NCBI GenBank assembly: GCA_003457135.1
Contig: DMSQ01000006.1
Location: 1-22,839 of the forward strand
From: Prolixibacteraceae bacterium
GTDB lineage: Bacteria > Bacteroidota > Bacteroidia > Bacteroidales > Prolixibacteraceae
DNA: 22,839 nt
Reading direction: 5' to 3'
Shown: positions 17,031 to 22,839 of the stretch, piece by piece
Layout of the letters: each line of letters starts with the position of its first letter
Position numbering within the stretch: the first letter of the stretch is position 1
Position numbers and translations under genes: made by a program
The notes under the pieces: model-generated
Told to the model about the DNA's origin: nothing
Databases searched by the model: none
The model's input: only the letters and a program-made list of their open reading frames with translations

Positions 17031-18161
17031 TTAGCGGTCAATATCAGGGATTACAAGGTCGAGCGAACCGCTGATGGCAATCAGGTCGGCAATTTTATAG
17101 CCGGAAGCAATTTCGTTCATAACAAACAGGTTACTAAAGTTTGGCGTGCGGAATTTCATCCGGTATGGTGTTTTATTTCCGTCGCTAACCACATAAACAG
17201 CCAGTTCGCCACGTGCAGTTTCCACTCTGCGGAAATATTCCCCGGCCGGCAGTTTGATTATTGGCTTCATTTTGGCTGTGAAATCGCCTTCAGGAATGTT
17301 GTCAATCAACTGTTCGATGATGCTCAGTGACTCGTGCATTTCGGCCATCCTGACTTTATACCGGGCAAACACGTCGCCCTCAGTTTCCAGGATTTCGTTG
17401 AACCGGACTTTGTCGTATGCTCCGTAAGGCGCTATTTTACGAACGTCGCACGAAAAGCCCGATCCTCTGCCTGAAGGACCGGTAACTCCGTAGCCAATTG
17501 CTGTTTCGCGGCTCATGTATCCAATGCCTTTAGAACGGTTCTGGAAAATGATATTGCCGGTCAGAAGCTGATCGTATTCCGGAAGTTTTGTACGGAAGTA
17601 TTTGATGAATTCTTTGGTGCGTTTCTGAAAATTGGGGTGAACATCGTGCATCAAGCCACCGGGACAAACGAAACTGTGCAGTAACCGCGATCCGAACGAT
17701 TCTTCAAAAATGTCGAGGATATGTTCGCGGTCGCGGAGGCCATAAAAAAAGGTCGTAAGCGCTCCCAAATCCATCCCGAATGCGCACCACCAAAGCTGAT
17801 GGGAAGCTATGCGGTTAAGTTCGTCCAGAATAGTCCGGATGTACTTGACGCGCTCCGGAACTTCAACCTGCAAGGCATCTTCCACAATCATACTAACCGC
17901 TTCGTTGTTGATATGGGCCGAAAGGTAATCCATCCGGTCGGTCAGGTGAATAATTTGCTGGTAGGTAAGGGCTTCGCACATTTTTTCAATTCCCCGGTGA
18001 ATATACCCGATATGTGGATTCAGATATTTTACCGTTTCGCCCTTCAGGCAAACCTCCAGCCTTAATACTCCGTGGGTGGAAGGGTGTTGCGGGCCTAAAT
18101 TGATCAGATAGTCCTCTTGTTCACCAACAATTACATCTTTTATAATTTCTTCACTCATCAT
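17031..18161 (-). CDS. nuoD: NADH-quinone oxidoreductase subunit D
   Basis: The 49-kDa-type subunit, homologous to the large subunit of NiFe hydrogenases, which forms the quinone-binding site. With the ATG at 18161 it is 376 aa, beginning MMSEEIIKD; the next ATG, one codon later, is equally possible. The longer frame to 18179 would start at TTG inside nuoC and is less likely. The quinone loop GPQHPSTHGVLR (about 23-34) with its histidines and Tyr79 in DRMDYLSAH are present, matching the residues that contact the quinone headgroup. NuoC and NuoD are separate here, unlike the fused NuoCD of E. coli. It begins 7 bp after the nuoC stop. Confidence 0.97.
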   Translation of the reverse strand: MMSEEIIKDVIVGEQEDYLINLGPQHPSTHGVLRLEVCLKGETVKYLNPHIGYIHRGIEKMCEALTYQQIIHLTDRMDYLSAHINNEAVSMIVEDALQVEVPERVKYIRTILDELNRIASHQLWWCAFGMDLGALTTFFYGLRDREHILDIFEESFGSRLLHSFVCPGGLMHDVHPNFQKRTKEFIKYFRTKLPEYDQLLTGNIIFQNRSKGIGYMSRETAIGYGVTGPSGRGSGFSCDVRKIAPYGAYDKVRFNEILETEGDVFARYKVRMAEMHESLSIIEQLIDNIPEGDFTAKMKPIIKLPAGEYFRRVETARGELAVYVVSDGNKTPYRMKFRTPNFSNLFVMNEIASGYKIADLIAISGSLDLVIPDIDR

Positions 18162-18168
18162 TCGGATT

Positions 18169-18627
18169 TTAGCGTTCAATCATATTTACTTCGTCGCGGA
18201 AATCCTTGCGAAGCGGATACCCGTAATCATCTTCCAAAAAAAGACGTTTCAGGTTTGGATGGTTGTTAAAACGGATTCCAAACAGGTCGAAGATTTCGCG
18301 TTCGAAATATTCGGCAGTGGGGTACAAGGCAGTTAAACTATCAATTGCAGGATTTTCGCGATCAGTCAGAATAACTTTTACTACCATTAAATACCTAAAT
18401 TCAGTTGATTCGAGGTGACAAACTACAGTCATGTTTGATGTAAAATCAACGGCAGTCTGGCTGATTAAGTAATTAAAGGAAAGTTTCTGATCCGATTTCA
18501 ATTTTTCAATCAGCAGGAAGTATTTTTCAGCCGGAACAACAACCTCCAGCAATTGAGTTCCTTCGGGGAACACCGATTCAGGAACAAAAGACCTGACGAT
18601 ATCTGTTAATTCTTCTTGTGTAAGCAT
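18169..18627 (-). CDS. nuoC: NADH-quinone oxidoreductase subunit C
   Basis: The 30-kDa-type subunit of the peripheral arm, 152 aa. The family signature is clear in the C-terminal half: YFEREIFDLFGIRFNNHPNLKRL, then EDDYGYPLRKDF at the end. The N-terminus (MLTQEELTDIVRSFVP) is short and specific, consistent with the chosen ATG. It is separated from nuoB by 123 bp containing a GC-rich hairpin repeat, but is closely followed by nuoD, so C and D are likely coupled in translation while B and C are not. Confidence 0.95.
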   Translation of the reverse strand: MLTQEELTDIVRSFVPESVFPEGTQLLEVVVPAEKYFLLIEKLKSDQKLSFNYLISQTAVDFTSNMTVVCHLESTEFRYLMVVKVILTDRENPAIDSLTALYPTAEYFEREIFDLFGIRFNNHPNLKRLFLEDDYGYPLRKDFRDEVNMIER

Positions 18628-18639
18628 ATTCTAATGTTT

Positions 18640-18684
18640 GGCCTCCCCCAACCCCCTCCAACAGGGAGGGGGAGCCGGAATGCT
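18640..18684. repeat. GC-rich hairpin repeat, copy 2 (nuoB-nuoC gap)
   Basis: Second copy of the element at 10711-10755, in the same orientation. Core hairpin CCCCCTCC (18652-18659) with GGAGGGGG (18665-18672) around the loop AACAG. Differences from copy 1 lie mostly in the loop and one C-run length. Confidence 0.85.
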
Positions 18685-18750
18685 TCTAAAATAATATTAT
18701 TCCTTCAATAAACTTTCTGTCTTTTAAGAAACTCCAGACACTCCGAACAT

Positions 18751-19311
18751 CTACAATAACCTGTCTTTCTGATCAGCCGGATTGGTAAATGATTCGCCCT
18801 TGATTTTCCGCTGAAGCTGCATCACTCCGTAAAGCAAGGCTTCGGGGCGGGGCGGGCATCCGGGAATATAAACATCAACCGGAATGACATGGTCAACACC
18901 GCGGACAACCGAATAGGAATTGTAAAAGAACGGCCCTCCGGAAATGGCGCAGGCGCCCATAGCGATTACATACTTTGGATCGGGCATCTGATCGTACAAA
19001 CGTTTCAGTACCGGTACCATTTTATGAACGATGGTTCCGGCAACAACGATCACATCGGCCTGACGCGGCGAAGCGCGGTAAACTTCAATCCCGAAGCGGG
19101 CAAAGTCGTGGCGCGATGCACCGGCTGCCATCATCTCGATTCCGCAACAACTGGTCGCGAAAGTGAGCGGCCAAACCGAGTTCGAACGGCCCCAGTTGAG
19201 AAGATTATCAATACTGGTCAGAAAAAAATTGTTGCCTGACGTTTTTAAGAGTTCGAGCGATTCATTATCGCCGAAATCTTCATAATCCATTGATTTGATT
19301 TTTACACCCAT
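18751..19311 (-). CDS. nuoB: NADH-quinone oxidoreductase subunit B
   Basis: Carries the terminal cluster N2, which reduces quinone. With the ATG at 19311 it is 186 aa and overlaps the nuoA stop by 10 bp (ATGGGTGTAA). An open frame seven codons longer would overlap nuoA more, and an ATG at 19290 is also possible. The four cluster ligands are visible: the tandem Cys55-Cys56 (FATSCCGIEMM), Cys121 (MGACAISGG) and Cys152 (YIPGCPPRPEALLYG). The SRHDFARFG and SPRQADV motifs are intact. NuoB, C and D together build the quinone site with NuoH. Confidence 0.97.
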   Translation of the reverse strand: MGVKIKSMDYEDFGDNESLELLKTSGNNFFLTSIDNLLNWGRSNSVWPLTFATSCCGIEMMAAGASRHDFARFGIEVYRASPRQADVIVVAGTIVHKMVPVLKRLYDQMPDPKYVIAMGACAISGGPFFYNSYSVVRGVDHVIPVDVYIPGCPPRPEALLYGVMQLQRKIKGESFTNPADQKDRLL

Positions 19312-19652
19312 TTCAAAGCTCCTTTTTTCCATGCATACAATAGTCCGAGACCAAGTATGAGCAAGAAAATTATGATTTCGATAAATGCCCTCATTCCAAT
19401 TGTTTTCATCACAACTGCCCAGGGAAACAGAAAGACTGTTTCCACATCGAATATCAGGTAAATAATTGCAAAAAGGTAGTACCCCACGTTAAACTGAATC
19501 CATGCAGGCCCTTCAGTAGGAATACCGCATTCGTAGGGTTCTGATTTTGCCGGATTAAATGAATTTGGAGCAACAAGGGTTGAAAAGATAATTGCACCAC
19601 CTACAAGGACCAATGCAATAATAAAAAAGAGAATTAATGATTCACTTTCCAT
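19302..19652 (-). CDS. nuoA: NADH-quinone oxidoreductase subunit A (first nuo gene)
   Basis: Small membrane subunit with three transmembrane helices, whose long first loop contacts the quinone chamber. I choose the ATG at 19652 (MESESLILFFIIALVLVGG), giving 116 aa. A frame open 11 codons further upstream (to 19685) would start within a few bases of the likely transcription start. The conserved loop SEPYECGIPTEGPAWIQFNVGYY, with its cysteine, and FDVETVFLFPWAV, with the buried acids, are intact. It is the first gene of an 11-gene nuo operon plus one unknown gene, and overlaps nuoB. Confidence 0.96.
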   Translation of the reverse strand: MESESLILFFIIALVLVGGAIIFSTLVAPNSFNPAKSEPYECGIPTEGPAWIQFNVGYYLFAIIYLIFDVETVFLFPWAVVMKTIGMRAFIEIIIFLLILGLGLLYAWKKGALKWV

Positions 19653-19695
19653 ATCTGTAAATATCTGGATAAATTGGAATGTCAAAAAGACCGTG

Positions 19696-19703
19696 CAAAA
19701 TTA
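19696..19703 (-). promoter_or_regulatory. Candidate -7 promoter box of the nuo operon
   Basis: On the minus strand this reads TAATTTTG, an exact match to TAnnTTTG. A weak -33 candidate TTTC lies 18 nt upstream. The predicted start of transcription, near 19689, fits a leader of about 37 nt to the preferred nuoA ATG at 19652. Confidence 0.5.
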
Positions 19704-19848
19704 GTTTTTTCATTGGAGTGCGAAACTTTTTTTAGAAAAAAATTAGAATGATATTTATCACTGAAAAAAAACTATTCAACTTTCCATCTTAACTAATTTT
19801 CTCCATGTACATTGCGTAATATTTCTTTGAACAGAATACATTGCCTCT

Positions 19849-19876
19849 AATTTGTTTCAGGCAACTGAAACAAATT
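19849..19876. promoter_or_regulatory. Perfect 12-bp palindrome overlapping the M50-gene promoter (operator candidate)
   Basis: Arms AATTTGTTTCAG (19849-19860) and CTGAAACAAATT (19865-19876) are perfect reverse complements around GCAA. The right arm ends exactly where the -7 box TATCTTTG begins, and the left arm contains the TTTG -33 candidate. There is no T-run after it, so a terminator is less likely than an operator or a 5' hairpin. Confidence 0.7.
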
Positions 19877-19884
19877 TATCTTTG
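19851..19884 (+). promoter_or_regulatory. Candidate promoter of the M50-like gene
   Basis: TTTG (19851-19854) and TATCTTTG (19877-19884) match the Bacteroidota -33/-7 pattern with a 22-nt spacer, inside the published TTG-N17-23-TAnnTTTG range. Transcription would start around 19891, leaving a leader of about 60 nt. Confidence 0.5.
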
Positions 19885-19949
19885 AAGGAGTGAAAACAAA
19901 CCGCATAGATATGATATGGAACAAGAATATGATCAGCAAATAAATTTAC

Positions 19950-20825
19950 ATGCAATACCTTAATCCCATCCTAAATTTTTGTCTGAAAGTGGTTGCGTCA
20001 ACACTTTACCAATTGGTGGCCATTTTTGGGTTTATCTTCATTTTTGGCCTTTTGCTGTACCTGATTTCCCGTTCAACGCGGAAAGCGTTTGCGAATTCGA
20101 ATTTGGGTAAACTCGATATTTATGTAACCGGATGGATTGGGACTCCTGTTCACGAAACAGGACATGCAATTTTTTGCATCATATTCGGACACCGGATTAT
20201 TGAAATAAAATTATTTGCCCCAAGCAGGTTGGACGGGACTCTTGGATATGTCAGTCATTCGTACAATCCGGATAGCTTTTATCAGCGGGTTGGTAACTTT
20301 TTCATCGGGACAGGCCCGATTTTTTTCGGTTCTTTCCTGCTTTATGTTCTAATTTATTTTTGTTTGCCAAACTACCACGAAGTATCGAACCTGATATCAA
20401 CCAATGAGTTTAACGGAGCAGGGATATTTGAATTTATGAAGAGTGCAGGTGATATATTCACATTTGGTATAAAATTAACCGGCAGTGTTTTTGCAATAAA
20501 TAATTTAAGCGTGTTGTCTTTTTGGTTATTCGTTTACCTTTCTTTTTGTATTTCTTCGCACATGCAACTAAGTCTGTCCGATTTAAGAAGCATGTGGTCT
20601 GGATTTGTATCAATTCTGATACTATTTTTTTCAGGAAATTTTTTGGCCCAGCTTTTTGGGTTCGACCTGACCGCCTATATTTTCCATTTCAGCCGGTTCC
20701 TTTCCACTGTGATCGGGATTTTAATTCTGGCCATACTCATTTCATTCATTAATCTGATAGCTACCTATGTTGTCCTTGCCCTGGTTTATTATAAAAAGCA
20801 CAGGAGGCTGTTGCCAATTCTATAG
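19950..20825 (+). CDS. M50-like membrane metalloprotease-type protein, uncharacterised
   Basis: A 291-aa integral membrane protein with a zinc-protease HExxH motif (HETGH, 68-72) in a hydrophobic setting, as in site-2-protease-like M50 peptidases. About five to six transmembrane segments are visible, around 20-39, 62-80, 115-139, 178-202, 217-240 and 245-275. A glycine-rich segment IGTGPIFFG (119-127) and SSHMQLSLSDL (202-212), with Asp211 as a possible third zinc ligand, replace the classical NxxPxxxxDG motif. There is no PDZ domain. An in-frame stop at 19941-19943 makes this ATG the first possible start. It is divergent from nuo and converges on a kinase gene with a 14-bp gap. Substrate and activity are unknown; it may be an M50-fold protein without protease function. 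Confidence 0.85.
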   Translation: MQYLNPILNFCLKVVASTLYQLVAIFGFIFIFGLLLYLISRSTRKAFANSNLGKLDIYVTGWIGTPVHETGHAIFCIIFGHRIIEIKLFAPSRLDGTLGYVSHSYNPDSFYQRVGNFFIGTGPIFFGSFLLYVLIYFCLPNYHEVSNLISTNEFNGAGIFEFMKSAGDIFTFGIKLTGSVFAINNLSVLSFWLFVYLSFCISSHMQLSLSDLRSMWSGFVSILILFFSGNFLAQLFGFDLTAYIFHFSRFLSTVIGILILAILISFINLIATYVVLALVYYKKHRRLLPIL

Positions 20826-20839
20826 CTCCGCGACCCGGA

Positions 20840-22093
20840 TTAATTATTCATTTCAACTTTGTTCCAGACGATGGCCATTTCAGGCCTTATTACAGTTTCC
20901 GCCGGAAGAATGAGTACTACTTCGGTGCCTTTGTCTTTTTCTGATTCAAGCTTGACCTGCCCGCCCAATAACCTGGTAAAACCATTAACCAGGCTTAGTC
21001 CCAGCCCATTGCCATCATATTTTCGTGTATTGGAACTATCCTCCTGACTGAAACTTTCAAAAATGAGCGACTGTGCCTCTTCAGCGATTCCAACACCGGA
21101 ATCCCTGACATAAAATTCCAACTCATCAGCCTTAAGCCTGTAGCCCAGGGTAATACTTCCTTTTTGAGTAAACTTGACGGCATTGTCTATCAGATGGGCC
21201 AAACATTTACTCACAAGCGTTTCATCTGAATTCATCTCAAGTTTGAGCGATTGATCAGGAATTTCCAGAAGAAGCTCCAGATTTTTTTCAGCGCATAACT
21301 TTTGATATTTTTGCTGTATCCCGTTAAACAAGGTTAGAAGATTAAACCTTTTCGGTTTTACCTCGATGTTTTCTGAAACCAGCATGGCAATATCCATATA
21401 ATCGGTAATAGTTTTCACCAGTCGTTCGCTGCTGTTCCGCAGATAATCCAGGAATATTTCTTTTTCTTCATCCGAAATATCGGGTTCGGTAAGGAGCGAT
21501 GCGAAACCAAGAATACCGTTGAGCGGAGTGCGGATTTCGTGCGAGATGTTATTGATGAAAGCAGTTTTCAGCCGGTCGCTGGCTTCTGCCTTGTTTTTCG
21601 CAATTTCAAGTTCAATCATGTTGTTTTTCAATTCCAGGGTCCGTTCCTGAACTTTCTTTTCAAGAATTTCATTCTGGTTTTGAAGCTGGGTATGGAGGTA
21701 GCGCGTTTGCAGTAAATTGCTGATGCGCAGGTCCACTTCGGTCAGGTCGAATGGTTTGGTCAGGAAATCTTTGGCGCCGCCGGCCAGCGCGCGTAACTTT
21801 GACTGCGGTAAAACGTCGGCTGTTAGTACGAGTATTGGCAAATATGAGCCCGCAGGAATTAGCGGGATTATCTGTTCCATCACCTGAAAGCCGTTCAGGT
21901 GGGGCATCATCAGATCGAGCAGGAGGATGTCGGGTTTTGTTTTCTGAAATATTTCCACTACCAACCTTGGGTCGGTGGTAGTTTGTACATTAGTGTATCC
22001 TTTTATTTCCAGAAGGCCGGTTAATATATCAATGTTTGATTGCTCATCGTCAACTATTAGTATCCGGGAGTTTTTTAAGTTCAAATTTTTCAT
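20840..22093 (-). CDS. Response regulator-histidine kinase hybrid (REC-HisKA-HATPase)
   Basis: Soluble signalling protein, 417 aa from the ATG at 22093 (MKNLNLKNSRILIVDDE); the longer frame begins at a GTG seven codons upstream and adds nothing family-like. The receiver domain (about 8-125) has the acidic pair Asp15-Asp16, phospho-acceptor Asp60 (LLLDLMMPHLNG) and Lys113 (LTKPF). A coiled-coil linker (about 130-175) leads to the HisKA motif with His185 in ISHEIRTPLNGILGF. The HATPase domain shows the N box (HLIDNAVKFT), G1 (DSGVGI), F box and G2 (GNGLGLSLV). There is no transmembrane or sensor domain, so input probably arrives as phosphate on its REC domain. It lies 51 bp downstream of another hybrid kinase, which suggests a phosphorelay pair. 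Confidence 0.95.
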   Translation of the reverse strand: MKNLNLKNSRILIVDDEQSNIDILTGLLEIKGYTNVQTTTDPRLVVEIFQKTKPDILLLDLMMPHLNGFQVMEQIIPLIPAGSYLPILVLTADVLPQSKLRALAGGAKDFLTKPFDLTEVDLRISNLLQTRYLHTQLQNQNEILEKKVQERTLELKNNMIELEIAKNKAEASDRLKTAFINNISHEIRTPLNGILGFASLLTEPDISDEEKEIFLDYLRNSSERLVKTITDYMDIAMLVSENIEVKPKRFNLLTLFNGIQQKYQKLCAEKNLELLLEIPDQSLKLEMNSDETLVSKCLAHLIDNAVKFTQKGSITLGYRLKADELEFYVRDSGVGIAEEAQSLIFESFSQEDSSNTRKYDGNGLGLSLVNGFTRLLGGQVKLESEKDKGTEVVLILPAETVIRPEMAIVWNKVEMNN

Positions 22094-22123
22094 GGGTTTT
22101 GTTTTTTTTACCACTGTATTATA

Positions 22124-22152
22124 TTCACCACTAAGGCACTAAGTTCACAAAG
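22124..22152. repeat. Short intergenic repeat (CACTAAG type) reaching into the kinase stop codon
   Basis: Contains CCACTAAG and GCACTAAG in tandem followed by TTCACAAAG. I recall this pattern as a dispersed intergenic repeat in Bacteroidota. It supplies the stop codon (22145-22147) and the last two codons of the upstream kinase. Confidence 0.6.
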
Positions 22153-22839
22153 TTTTTTTCCCCATCACTTCATCCACCACCTTTAAAAACTCCAACACAT
22201 CAATTGGTTTGGTCAAATAATTTTTTGCTCCGAATTTCAAAAGTCTTTCTATCTGGCTGTTCATGGCATCGGCGCTTAAAATAACCACTGGGATTGATTT
22301 TGTTTCGTTATTTGCCAGCAATAGTTTTAGTACTTCTCTGCCGTGAATGTCGGGCAAGTCGAGATCGAGCAGAATGATGTCCGGCTTGTAATCGATGGCA
22401 AGTTGTACCGTTCTTTTTCCGTACATTTCAGTAATCAAACGGATTTTCGGGCGATGCATTTCCAGGATATGTTCGACCAACTGGATGTTCGAAACATTAT
22501 CTTCGATATACATAAGCGTTCCGGAAACCACCGATTCGGTTTCGGGTCTGATAAAACCTCCTTTTCGTTCATGGCGGTCAATCTGGCCTTCAGCCTGCGG
22601 TAATTCGATCCAGAATGTACTTCCTTCACCAGGCGTACTATCCACGCCAATCGTTCCATTCATGGCTTTGATCAGTTTTTTAGAAACTGCCAGTCCAAGG
22701 CCGGTGCCTTCAATTTCCGAAATTTCGTTCCCAATCCGCTGAAAAGGATTAAACAGCCTTTCCATGTATTCGTGGGCAATTCCTTTCCCGGTGTCGGTTA
22801 CGCTGATGAAGATAGTCGGAAGCCGGAAGCCGGAAGCCG
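22145..22839 (-). CDS. Hybrid histidine kinase, C-terminal part (HATPase-REC), 5' end outside window
   Basis: The reading frame stays open to the window edge, so the methionine at 22765 is internal and the true start lies outside. The visible ~230 residues begin just before the G1 box of the ATPase domain (ISVTDTGKGI), followed by the F box (LFNPFQ) and G2 box (GTGLGLAVSKKLI). A C-terminal receiver domain follows, with the acidic pair in YIEDN, the acceptor Asp in LLDLDLPDIHG and the lysine in LTKPID, all intact. The HisKA domain and any sensor domains are not visible. The frame passes through a 7-bp tandem repeat at its visible 5' end, so an intact upstream part is not guaranteed. It is probably co-transcribed with the REC-kinase gene downstream. 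Confidence 0.9.
   Translation of the reverse strand, partial: ASGFRLPTIFISVTDTGKGIAHEYMERLFNPFQRIGNEISEIEGTGLGLAVSKKLIKAMNGTIGVDSTPGEGSTFWIELPQAEGQIDRHERKGGFIRPETESVVSGTLMYIEDNVSNIQLVEHILEMHRPKIRLITEMYGKRTVQLAIDYKPDIILLDLDLPDIHGREVLKLLLANNETKSIPVVILSADAMNSQIERLLKFGAKNYLTKPIDVLEFLKVVDEVMGKKTL
22818..22839. repeat. 7-bp tandem repeat (GGAAGCC)n at the window edge
   Basis: Three perfect GGAAGCC units plus the first base of a fourth, continuing off the window. On the minus strand it is read as coding sequence (residues A-S-G-F-R-L-P) just before the kinase G1 box. Because the unit is not a multiple of three, a change in copy number would shift the frame. Confidence 0.85.

Noticed and set aside
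17031..18179. Overlap of nuoD with the end of nuoC
   Set aside because: The overlapping start is a TTG inside nuoC; the ATG pair at 18161/18158 just after the nuoC stop is the better start.
19911..19943. Ten-codon leader ORF (MIWNKNMISK) before the M50-like gene
   Set aside because: Too short to support; no regulatory codon run or hairpin arrangement typical of attenuation is visible.

Overview
This window looks like a chromosomal core segment of a Bacteroidota bacterium, probably an order such as Marinilabiliales or Bacteroidales. The evidence is the gene set (ATP-type pckA, long biosynthetic speA, an 11-gene nuo operon without nuoEFG), AT-rich intergenic DNA with TAnnTTTG-type promoter boxes and few Shine-Dalgarno sequences, and several short intergenic repeat types that I recall from this phylum. 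The taxon is inferred from memory of these families, not from a search. I see no insertion sequence, prophage, tRNA, rRNA or CRISPR array.

Left part (1-8.7 kb): aroQ (shikimate pathway) is divergent from xerD (chromosome dimer resolution). pckA (gluconeogenic or anaplerotic PEP carboxykinase) follows. xerD and pckA each end in a strong hairpin plus T-run. Convergent to them is a leftward series purB, an MsbA-like ABC exporter, and speA (arginine decarboxylase).

Central part (8.9-19.7 kb): a leftward nuoABCDHIJKLMN operon with a 106-aa protein of unknown function as its last gene. Most junctions overlap or touch. nuoD and nuoH are joined by TAAATG, so no NADH-input module (NuoEFG) is encoded at its usual place. 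The complex therefore keeps the Q and proton-pumping modules and must take electrons from a partner that is not visible here. Only three junctions are wide (nuoB/C, nuoK/L, nuoM/N), and all three are filled with repeat or hairpin elements. NuoM lacks the lysine that E. coli NuoM has in its central channel helix.

Right part (19.7-22.8 kb): divergent from nuo is an M50-like membrane metalloprotease-type protein, whose likely promoter overlaps a perfect 12-bp inverted repeat. It converges on a leftward signalling pair: a response-regulator/histidine-kinase hybrid (REC-HisKA-HATPase) and, upstream of it, the C-terminal part of a second hybrid kinase (HATPase-REC) that runs off the window. A 7-bp tandem repeat lies inside the coding frame of this second kinase at the window edge.
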